Shown: positions 1 to 6,560 of the stretch, piece after piece
Position numbering within the stretch: position 1 is the first letter of the stretch
Layout of the letters: every line of letters begins with the position of its first letter
Source of the DNA: Algoriphagus aquimarinus
GTDB taxonomy: Bacteria > Bacteroidota > Bacteroidia > Cytophagales > Cyclobacteriaceae
Reading direction: 5' to 3'
Assembly (NCBI RefSeq): GCF_900112005.1
Contig: NZ_FOKK01000003.1
Span: 62,001 to 126,000 of the forward strand
Length of the DNA stretch: 64,000 bases
The notes under the pieces: model-generated
The model's input: only the letters and a program-made list of their open reading frames with translations
The model's database searches: none
What the model was told of the DNA's origin: nothing
Made by a program: the position numbers and the translations under genes

Positions 1-21
1 AGCGAAGACATTGAAGAGTGA
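1..21 (+). CDS. C-terminal end of an upstream protein (partial)
   Basis: The first seven codons read S-E-D-I-E-E and then TGA. This fits the acidic tail of a gene that starts before the window. The next gene encodes a MacB-type ATPase followed by TolC, so the missing gene could be a periplasmic adaptor or permease of the same efflux system. That is inference from position only, because six residues carry no family information. The 79 bases before the next start are AT-rich with imperfect reiterations of an AATTTAAAATTT-like unit. Confidence 0.3.
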   Translation, partial: SEDIEE

Positions 22-100
22 ATAGAATTTAAAATTTAGAATGAATAATTAGAAATGGATAGTATTCCAATTTTTCAATTTTCAAATATTTCAATTTAAA

Positions 101-784
101 ATGATAGAATTAAAAAACCTGGATAAATACATTGAATCACGATTTCAGCGTGTATTTATCCTCAAAGGAATAGATCTTACGATTAATGAAGGGGAATTCA
201 TCACGCTCATGGGGCCAAGCGGCGCAGGAAAGTCTACTCTCCTAAACATCCTTGGTTTACTGGATGAGGAGTATGATGGAAATTACCTCTTTGGTGACAG
301 AAGCATTAAATCAATGAAAGATCGGGAGCGTTCGGCACTTCACAAAAGTGAGTTTGGATACATTTTCCAAGCTTACCATTTGATCGATGAGTTGACGGTA
401 TACGAGAATATCGAAACCCCACTTTTGTATAGAAAAGTATCTTCCAATGAGCGTAAAAGCATTATTGCTGATCTTCTTGATCGATTTAATATGGTTGCGA
501 AAAAAGATCTTTTTCCAGCTCAACTTTCTGGGGGGCAGCAGCAGTTGGTAGGTATAGCAAGGGCTGTAGCGGGTAAGCCGCGCGTACTTCTAGCAGATGA
601 GCCTACTGGGAATTTGCACTCTGGTCAGGCTAAGGAAATCATGGAAATTTTTCAGGAATTGCACCGCGAAGGAACTACAATTATTCAAGCTACCCATGCA
701 CGGGAAAATGCGGATTACGGCACTCGATTAATCGATATGCTGGATGGAAAAATAGAAAAAGATGAAGCGATTATACATGTATAA
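101..784 (+). CDS. ABC transporter ATP-binding protein, MacB/LolD type
   Basis: This 227-residue cytoplasmic ATPase would power a FtsX/MacB-type permease for export or lipoprotein release. Walker A (GPSGAGKST) is at residues 38-46, the Q-loop Gln near 89, the signature LSGGQQQ at 141-147, Walker B (VLLADEP) at 161-167 and the H-loop His near 198. Length and order are normal for the LolD/MacB class. The Arg that usually follows the signature (LSGGQQQR) is Leu here. The stop overlaps the start of the tolC-like gene, so the two are probably co-transcribed as part of a tripartite efflux system. The permease is not in the window and probably lies upstream. The exact substrate cannot be told. Confidence 0.93.
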   Translation: MIELKNLDKYIESRFQRVFILKGIDLTINEGEFITLMGPSGAGKSTLLNILGLLDEEYDGNYLFGDRSIKSMKDRERSALHKSEFGYIFQAYHLIDELTVYENIETPLLYRKVSSNERKSIIADLLDRFNMVAKKDLFPAQLSGGQQQLVGIARAVAGKPRVLLADEPTGNLHSGQAKEIMEIFQELHREGTTIIQATHARENADYGTRLIDMLDGKIEKDEAIIHV

Positions 785-2126
785 AAAGTTTATAACCCTA
801 TTTATCCCGATAGCTATCGGGACATTGCTGTTAACAGGTGCTGTTCAGGCTCAGGATACGGTGAGAATTAACTTTCGTCAAGCGGTGGATTTGGCTTTGG
901 CATCCAATGTCGCTTACCAAATTCAGGCGAACACTATGGAAGTGCTAAAGCTGCAGAAGCAATCAGCTCTTCTTTCTCATCTGCCAAATGCAAATATCAA
1001 CACCTCGTTTTCTCAGCAGTCCGGACAGCAGTTTCAGCAAATAGAAGGAGAAATAGTCGTGACTAATGTGACCAATGAGGTTGTCAATGCAGGGCTAAAT
1101 ATGAGTATGCCTATTTTCAATGCTGGCAGGAGAATTTTGGATACTCAGTCATCAAAGTTGGCATACGAAGCAGGAGGCAAAGGTTTGGATAGAGCAGCAC
1201 AGCAAGTGATGTTTGATGTGGCCAGGAGATATCTCCAAGTGCTTTTGGATCAGGAGATAGTTAGAATTTCTAAGGAGAACCTGGAGAATCAGCAAGAGTT
1301 ATTACGGCAAATCGAAGGTTTTTTGGAAGCGGGTTTGAGAACCATGTCGGATAAATACAACCAGCAATCTGAAGTCGCTAGATTGGAATCAGTGCTCGTA
1401 GATGCAGAGCTGCAATACCAAAATGATATCTGGGATTTGTCAGAGTATTTGCAACTGGAAGCAGGAGTAGTGCCCGTTTTGGAGGCTGTAGATCCTAGGT
1501 CTGATGAATCAAGATTTGAAGGAATGAGCATGCCGGAGTTGTATGACATAGCACAGGCGAACCGAGCTGATGGCACTCAGCAGCAACTTCTCGAGACATC
1601 TTACAAGAAGGATATGCAAGCGATTAAAGCCATGTATTACCCGAGAATTGGAGCTTTTTACAATTACAATACCTTCTTTACTTCTTTGGATGATAGAAAT
1701 CTACAGGATCAACTGTGGAAGGTTTACCCTCAAAACACACTTGGACTTAGTTTAGCAATTCCAATTTTCAATAATTTTCAAAACAGACTGGATGTAAGTA
1801 GAAGTAGAGTGGCCTATAAAAATCAGATTTTGCAAAAGGAATCGGTCAACAGAAAAATCTACCAAGACGTGAAACTGGCTTATCTAAACTATATGGCCGC
1901 AGTGAAAAAGGAGGGAAACACAGGCATACAGGTAATGGCAGCTAAAGAAGCACAAAATGCAATCAGCGAGCGTTTCCGTCTAGGGATTTCCAATTTCGTT
2001 GACTTGGCTACATCCAATCAGCAACTGGTTAGCGCTCAGGCTGATCAAGCTCAGGCTATTTACACCTTGTTCTTCCAAGAAGTATTGATGCAGCATGCGT
2101 TGGGTACGTTGGAGGTGTTGGAGTAG
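777..2126 (+). CDS. TolC family outer membrane efflux protein
   Basis: The protein is an outer membrane channel of the TolC/OEP family, about 450 residues. It has two related halves rich in long amphipathic helices (about 40-230 and 250-450) with many Gln, Ala and Asn residues, as in the periplasmic helical barrel. The start at 777 (MYKKF...) is preferred to the in-frame ATG at 762, because it gives a compact signal peptide ending VQAQ and overlaps the ATPase stop by only 8 bases. It probably forms the exit duct for the ABC pump encoded just upstream. The signal-peptide codons contain a perfect 18-base palindrome at 805-822. Confidence 0.9.
   Translation: MYKKFITLFIPIAIGTLLLTGAVQAQDTVRINFRQAVDLALASNVAYQIQANTMEVLKLQKQSALLSHLPNANINTSFSQQSGQQFQQIEGEIVVTNVTNEVVNAGLNMSMPIFNAGRRILDTQSSKLAYEAGGKGLDRAAQQVMFDVARRYLQVLLDQEIVRISKENLENQQELLRQIEGFLEAGLRTMSDKYNQQSEVARLESVLVDAELQYQNDIWDLSEYLQLEAGVVPVLEAVDPRSDESRFEGMSMPELYDIAQANRADGTQQQLLETSYKKDMQAIKAMYYPRIGAFYNYNTFFTSLDDRNLQDQLWKVYPQNTLGLSLAIPIFNNFQNRLDVSRSRVAYKNQILQKESVNRKIYQDVKLAYLNYMAAVKKEGNTGIQVMAAKEAQNAISERFRLGISNFVDLATSNQQLVSAQADQAQAIYTLFFQEVLMQHALGTLEVLE
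805..822. repeat. 18-base perfect palindrome inside the tolC signal peptide codons
   Basis: The bases TCCCGATAGCTATCGGGA form a perfect inverted repeat with no spacer. They encode part of the hydrophobic signal-peptide core (I-P-I-A-I-G). From memory, this palindrome is over-represented in genomes of this group. I see one copy in the window, so the repeat claim rests on recall. It could form a cruciform or mRNA hairpin close to the start codon. Confidence 0.6.
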
Positions 2127-2216
2127 ATAGGAAAATTAAGACGTTAGACATTAGATTCAAGAAGCTAGATTCAAGGCAAAGCAGGATTAGAAGATTTCTT
2201 GTCTGAATCCACCAGT

Positions 2217-2370
2217 CGTTCCTACGGAACGAAAAGCACTAACTATTTATACATTTTCTACAGACCAGACCTTCCTACGGAAGGTTGAATTTACGCTGAA
2301 AACTTGCCCCATGGGGGCAATTGGTTTGTAGCTAGGAAGTCGCAATTCATTTAATCGTTCCTGCGGAACG
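2217..2370. repeat. Cluster of short stem-loops of the GTTCC-TAC-GGAAC class
   Basis: Three near-identical small hairpins lie in the spacer after tolC: CGTTCC-TAC-GGAACG at 2217-2231, ACCTTCC-TAC-GGAAGGT at 2269-2285 and CGTTCC-TGC-GGAACG at 2356-2370. A fourth, TTGCCCC-ATG-GGGGCAA, is at about 2304-2320. None has a T-tract, so they are not intrinsic terminators. They share stem style and a 3-base loop but differ in arms, which suggests an interspersed palindromic repeat family. The rest of the 420-base spacer before the OmpA gene holds no convincing gene. Confidence 0.6.
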
Positions 2371-2440
2371 AGTCGTGATTGTTCCGAAAATGTGAGAAAA
2401 AATATAGTCCAGCTTCTGGAGTAGCAGGACATAGTTTAGC

Positions 2441-2479
2441 GTTCTCTGCGAAAAACTCTGTGTCCACTGCGGTAAAAAC
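2441..2479 (+). repeat. Interspersed filler element (copy 1)
   Basis: The stretch containing CTGTGTCCACTGCGGTAAAA is the reverse complement, with few differences, of 10785-10815 in the spacer after the FAD oxidoreductase. Both copies sit directly downstream of genes in non-coding DNA. It has no open frame, so it looks like a dispersed intergenic repeat of unknown role. Confidence 0.55.
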
Positions 2480-2484
2480 ATAAA

Positions 2485-2510
2485 AAAAGCAGGCTCTGGA
2501 GCCTGCTTTT
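2485..2510 (-). terminator. Intrinsic terminator after the OmpA-like gene
   Basis: An 11-base stem (AAAAGCAGGCT and AGCCTGCTTTT) with a CTGG loop lies 36 bases past the stop of the minus-strand OmpA gene. On the minus strand it is followed by an uninterrupted T run. It is symmetric enough to also stop transcription arriving from tolC. Confidence 0.85.
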
Positions 2511-2546
2511 CGGTTGTGGTGGTTAAAATAGTTGGTTGTTATTTGC

Positions 2547-3395
2547 TTATAGCATCGCGAAGAACATGTCCAAATCTGGGATCAAAACGATTCTTGTTCT
2601 TCTGTTGATAGCCATGTTTTCAGGAGTGTCATTGTCCACAAGTGGCATATAACTCGCTCTACCTGCAGCAATCATTTTCTCTGGTGCCACGTTATATTGC
2701 TCTTGAAGCTTTCTGATAATACTTGTTGCTCTTTTCACAGAAAGATCCCAGTTATCCTGAACTACTCCTGTTGAGATTGTTCTTGGATCTGTATGTCCTT
2801 CCACCATTACTTGAAGACTTGGTTCAGCATTGATCAGCTCTGCAAGCTTCTGTAGTAAAGGATCAGCTTTTGAATTTATTCTGTAGCTACCTGTATTAAA
2901 AAGTAATGCATCAGAAACCGAAATCATTACGACTGTCTGGTCTATACTGATATTGATTTCATCTTCTTGTCCTGCTTCAGTTGTAGAAGTAATATTTTTC
3001 TTAAGGTTGTATTCAACGGCAAGATTTACTGAATCTTCCAACGTCTGCGCTTGAGCCAATAAAGTTGGATCCACATTCGCTAAGGTTTGCTTCATTTTCT
3101 CCTTAGAGTTTTTGGACATTACCGTGGCGCCTTCTATACTTAGCATTCCGTCATTCTGCATGGTCAATGCATCATTGGTATCGCGAAGTGAGTTGATTCT
3201 AGAATTGTATTCTGCAACTCTATTCTCGATGATCTGCATTTTCTCCTCGAGCTCAGCTTTCTCTTGCTCAGTAGCGGCAAGTTGGGATTGAGTGCTGTAA
3301 AGATTGCCTTCTAATTCAGTGTATTTTTTTTTCGACACACATGATACCATTATAGTAGCACTCAGTAGTCCGGTTACAATAAGTGATTTTTTCAT
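2547..3395 (-). CDS. OmpA family lipoprotein
   Basis: This 282-residue cell-envelope protein has a lipoprotein signal ending VSC (lipidated Cys near residue 19), a coiled coil rich in Glu, Gln and Lys (about 25-75), and a C-terminal OmpA/MotB peptidoglycan-binding domain (about 150-270). That domain carries VEGHTDPRT and the conserved NRRTRIVLIP. It probably ties the outer membrane to the cell wall. An ATG 41 codons upstream is open but gives no signal peptide. The chosen start sits 33 bases after a TAGCTTTG promoter box and gives a proper lipobox. It is flanked by terminators on both sides, so it is monocistronic. Confidence 0.9.
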   Translation of the reverse strand: MKKSLIVTGLLSATIMVSCVSKKKYTELEGNLYSTQSQLAATEQEKAELEEKMQIIENRVAEYNSRINSLRDTNDALTMQNDGMLSIEGATVMSKNSKEKMKQTLANVDPTLLAQAQTLEDSVNLAVEYNLKKNITSTTEAGQEDEINISIDQTVVMISVSDALLFNTGSYRINSKADPLLQKLAELINAEPSLQVMVEGHTDPRTISTGVVQDNWDLSVKRATSIIRKLQEQYNVAPEKMIAAGRASYMPLVDNDTPENMAINRRTRIVLIPDLDMFFAML

Positions 3396-3427
3396 AGTTG
3401 ATTTCTTTGTCTTTCCATCTACTATTT

Positions 3428-3435
3428 CAAAGCTA
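3428..3435 (-). promoter_or_regulatory. Bacteroidota -7 box for the OmpA-like gene
   Basis: On the minus strand this reads TAGCTTTG, an exact match to the Bacteroidota -7 consensus TAnnTTTG. It lies 33 bases before the chosen ATG. No clear -33 TTTG is visible at the usual spacing. Confidence 0.55.
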
Positions 3436-3522
3436 TTGCCACAACTGAAAACCGATATTATTCTGCTTAAAATGAGTTCGAAACACGCATTTTGAGCCAA
3501 TGGATGCATTTTGTACAAAAAA

Positions 3523-3553
3523 AAGAAGTCCCAATATCTATTTGGGACTTCTT
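3523..3553 (-). terminator. Intrinsic terminator after the DUF4136 gene
   Basis: A 12-base stem (AAGAAGTCCCAA and TTGGGACTTCTT) is followed on the minus strand by eight T residues. It lies about 60 bases after the stop of the minus-strand DUF4136 gene and upstream of the OmpA promoter. Confidence 0.85.
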
Positions 3554-3613
3554 AGAAAAACTGTGGAATACCTACACAGGTTGATTAATATATTACTCAG
3601 AAACAAGTAGACA

Positions 3614-4198
3614 TCATTCCATGAGTCGGTTGATGACTTTAAATTCATTCATAACCCTATAGGCAGCCCGAGTGACGTCAGATTGAAAGTTTGGAGAATC
3701 TGAATCAAAGTTAGCAGCAGTGTATCCTTGCCAAATTGTATTTCCTCTTTTACTATCTATCACGTAGATCACGAGCATTCCTTGGTTTTGAGTATATCTT
3801 ACTTGATTATAAGTCTCGTCTTTTTCCTGCTCCTTATCTAGTTCGCCACTTTCTTTCTCAGGTACCGTTCCTACGCGCTTCAGCCAATAGTCAAACTCCG
3901 GCTGTACATACCCACGATAGCGAATAGAATCCATGAAGATTTTATAACTCACCAATAAGTCTGGCTTATTATCTTGTTCTCTGAATCCTTGAGAACCTAA
4001 TCTAGCACCTATAGTAGCGCTCAATACTGGAGATATCATGCTTGTGTCCTTTTCAGTAGGAACTACGAAGGCAAAGGTTTTATACTTTTTGAAAGAAGCT
4101 TGGTAATTGTAGTCGTAGTCGGTGACATAATCTTTGGAAGAAAAGCATCCCACACAGATAAAAATAAGGAGGGTGAAAAGTAAGTAAGTATTTTTCAT
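3614..4198 (-). CDS. DUF4136 domain lipoprotein
   Basis: The protein has 194 residues with a lipoprotein signal ending VGC (Cys near 18). The rest matches the DUF4136 pattern: a Y-x-x-F-K-K-Y-K-T-F-A-F segment after the signal, a middle I-G-A-R-L-x-x-x-G-F block, and a C-terminal IWQGY followed by V-x-R-A-A-Y-R-V-M. Such proteins are periplasm-facing lipoproteins of unknown function. An acidic insertion (about 110-130, KESGELDKEQEKDE) looks like a surface loop. It is a single-gene unit with its own terminator. Confidence 0.85.
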   Translation of the reverse strand: MKNTYLLFTLLIFICVGCFSSKDYVTDYDYNYQASFKKYKTFAFVVPTEKDTSMISPVLSATIGARLGSQGFREQDNKPDLLVSYKIFMDSIRYRGYVQPEFDYWLKRVGTVPEKESGELDKEQEKDETYNQVRYTQNQGMLVIYVIDSKRGNTIWQGYTAANFDSDSPNFQSDVTRAAYRVMNEFKVINRLME

Positions 4199-4419
4199 GG
4201 CATTTGGGAATGAGTGGTTGAAAGATATTTTACTATGTACGAACTGGAGGGGTTAGGTGGATTTAACTAAAATTAACACCAACATGTTTAAATTAATGGA
4301 TTGTAGTTCAGGAGAATAGCTTATTAATTTACCATAATTTCAGTATAAATAAGATTCTGATTTTTATTTCCTTCTTTTTTTCGTTCGAAAAGAGTATTAA
4401 ATCACTAAAATGTCGGCTG

Positions 4420-5004
4420 ATGGATAGTTTTGAGAAATTAATAACTGAAGCGAAGGCTTGTCGATTATGTGAATCATTCCTGCCGCTAGGCCCCCGTCCA
4501 GTATTTTCTATACGTCCTACAAGTAAGATTCTGGTGATAGGTCAAGCTCCCGGAACTAAGGTTCACAAAACAGGTATTCCATGGAATGACCCAAGCGGGG
4601 ATGAATTGAGACGATGGTTAGGAGTAGATAGAGATGTGTTTTACGAGCCGGAGATTTTTGGGATTATGCCTATGGGTTTTTGCTATCCGGGTAGGGGAAA
4701 AGGGGGAGATATGCCGCCAAGGCCAGAGTGCGCTCCTACTTGGCATGAGAGAATGAGAGCTCAGATGCCTGTGGTTCAGTTGACCCTGTTGATTGGGCAA
4801 TATGCCCAGAAGTACTATTTGGGAGCGACTAGAAAGAGGACACTTACAGAGACCGTCATGGCTTTTGAAGAGTATTCGCCAGTGTATATTCCTTTAGTTC
4901 ATCCTTCTCCGCGCAATCGCATGTGGCAACGCAGAAATCCTTGGTTTGAGGAGGAAGTGGTCCCGACGCTCCGTGACCGTGTACATGAGTTGATTCGGGT
5001 ATAG
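4420..5004 (+). CDS. Uracil-DNA glycosylase family protein with Fe-S cysteines
   Basis: The protein has 194 residues of the UDG superfamily, which removes uracil from DNA at the start of base-excision repair. Motif GQAPG (41-45) and the C-terminal HPSPRN motif (161-166) form the active site. Cys14, Cys17, Cys88 and Cys104 match the CxxC...C-x15-C pattern that holds a [4Fe-4S] cluster in family 4 enzymes. The residue after the first Gly of motif A is Gln rather than the Glu typical of family 4, so substrate range may differ. It stands alone between oppositely oriented genes, with no clear promoter box in the AT-rich 220 bases upstream. Confidence 0.85.
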   Translation: MDSFEKLITEAKACRLCESFLPLGPRPVFSIRPTSKILVIGQAPGTKVHKTGIPWNDPSGDELRRWLGVDRDVFYEPEIFGIMPMGFCYPGRGKGGDMPPRPECAPTWHERMRAQMPVVQLTLLIGQYAQKYYLGATRKRTLTETVMAFEEYSPVYIPLVHPSPRNRMWQRRNPWFEEEVVPTLRDRVHELIRV

Positions 5005-5194
5005 ATTAAAATCTTTTAGTTGTGGTTTCTAGCTGAAAATTAGTTTGTAATCTACGACTCTGAAAATCGAGCAAGTGACTTTCTAAATGCTATGATTTGG
5101 AAAAAACAGGAAGTCATATGATGTGTCTTCATTCCTTTCAACAGAAATCTCCTTTCGGAAATAAATACCCAAGTAGTACCAGTCTATAATAAGC

Positions 5195-6118
5195 TCAGCT
5201 TTTCAGACAAACGCTCAGCCCTTCCTTCATCAAAGTAGGCTTGAGCCCATATTCTTTTTGGATCTTGGAAGAGTCAAAGCAATAGTCAGAATCCGACTGA
5301 TAGCGAAGCTCAACGATTTCTTTCATCACAGACATGAAAATACCTAAGGTACTTACCAGCCAGGCGGGCATGACTTGTATTTTGAGCTTAGTGTTAAGTT
5401 GATTATTGACCATTTCTACGATTTCTTTTCCCGTAGGGTAAGAAGAATCAGTAGGGAGATTCCAAGTTTGATTCCATGCATCATCTTGTAGCGCCAGAAA
5501 TGCTGTAGCTTTCCCAGCATCAGGAATGTAAATGAATGAATGCTTTTTGTCTCCTGAATAGAGCCATTGTGCACCTTTTCCTGATTTCATTCGCTTAATT
5601 ACCAATTCGTTTAAAAAAGAATTGCTGGCTTCAGGACCGTAGAAGTCAGGTGCACGAGCGACCAAAGCTTTGAGCTTACCAGTTTTCACATTTACCCAAA
5701 GCATATCCAAAATCTGTTTTCTCACTTTCCCTTTTCGACTTTCTGGCTTCAAAGGAGTCTCCTCGGTGAGATGCCCGATATGGGTAGGATCACAAGCATA
5801 CATGTTGTCAAAGAAAACCAAGTTGGCTCCATGGGCGATGCAGGCACCTAATGTGTTCTTCATGATCTTTGGCCAGTCTCGCTTCCAGGTTGAGGACTTA
5901 TACTGTATGCCAGCCAATAAATAAACAACTTCAGATCCTTTTACGGCCTCGGACAAGGCGGCTGCATCCAACAAATCTCCAGAGAATAGTTCATCAGTTT
6001 CATTCACTTTTTGAGGTTTGCGACTGAACTGGCGAACTAGTACGTCTGACTTAGATAGCTCTGCAGAAACGATTTTGGCAATATTGCCATTGGCACCGAG
6101 AATGGTATGAAGGGGCAT
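5195..6118 (-). CDS. NAD(P)-dependent epimerase/dehydratase family protein
   Basis: This 307-residue Rossmann-fold protein is of the extended SDR/YbjT-like type. The N-terminal GANGNIA dinucleotide motif (8-14) has Ala instead of the third Gly. The VYLLAGIQY and FFDNMYACDP strands follow. The usual catalytic YxxxK is replaced by an SRKGKVR segment near 135. The substrate is unknown, and the missing Tyr argues against a classical sugar epimerase. A hydrophobic segment near 255-275 (VMPAWLVSTLGIFMSVM) is probably a helix packing the C-terminal domain. No operon partner is seen; the 190-base spacer before the glycosylase gene is empty. Confidence 0.85.
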   Translation of the reverse strand: MPLHTILGANGNIAKIVSAELSKSDVLVRQFSRKPQKVNETDELFSGDLLDAAALSEAVKGSEVVYLLAGIQYKSSTWKRDWPKIMKNTLGACIAHGANLVFFDNMYACDPTHIGHLTEETPLKPESRKGKVRKQILDMLWVNVKTGKLKALVARAPDFYGPEASNSFLNELVIKRMKSGKGAQWLYSGDKKHSFIYIPDAGKATAFLALQDDAWNQTWNLPTDSSYPTGKEIVEMVNNQLNTKLKIQVMPAWLVSTLGIFMSVMKEIVELRYQSDSDYCFDSSKIQKEYGLKPTLMKEGLSVCLKS

Positions 6119-6180
6119 GTGTTAGAAGTTTTATTATAGGCTTGAATAAATCATAGTATTCAGAAAGTTGAATTCAGGAA

Positions 6181-6430
6181 ATGTCAAAATCCTTACTCCC
6201 AAGATAAGTTATTCACGAGTAAATATTTGTCCAGACTTGTTGCCCTTGTATTATTCTTTTCTTGACAATCCAAAAACACATCTGACTATGAGGCTGATTT
6301 GCTTAGCTACATAGGAACTTCAACGGCAATTACAGACGTATTGCAAGCAAAAAAGAAGGCAATATCAGACCTTGTCTTTTCTCTGAATAACTCTCAGAGA
6401 GATTCGGTGAACCTTTGGGTTTAGCTTTTC
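6181..6430 (+). pseudogene. Relic of the 5' end of a FAD-dependent oxidoreductase gene
   Basis: This stretch aligns with the leader and first codons of the intact oxidoreductase at 9091-9340. The bases before the start are nearly the same (GATAAGTTATTCAC and AATAAGTTATTCAC). The ATG has become AGT at 6218-6220. The frame from 6221 reads KYLSRLVALVLFFS, then TGA (6263-6265) where the intact gene has its lipobox Cys. It continues as SDYEADLLSYIGTSTAIT, matching SDYEADLIIYGGTSAAIT. Similarity fades after about 6430 and the catalytic body is absent. It is a truncated, decayed duplicate. The 130 bases between it and the GH95 gene hold nothing recognisable. Confidence 0.85.
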
Positions 6431-6560
6431 TCTCATAAAGATTATGAGGAAATCTTCGATATCTCGACTATAGTAGATTAAATTCAAGACCAGCATTAAA
6501 GGTCTAAAGAAATAGATCAGTATGTAGTATGATTATAATTAGTAACAACTCAGTAGTATT

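Noticed and set aside
2247-2432. Minus-strand open frame of 61 codons in the spacer after tolC
   Set aside because: It runs through the hairpin repeats, shows no family-like sequence and has no start signal; the frame is a by-product of the repeats.
3396-3518. Forty-one extra N-terminal codons on the OmpA-like gene
   Set aside because: They cover the TAGCTTTG promoter box and would bury the lipoprotein signal inside the protein.
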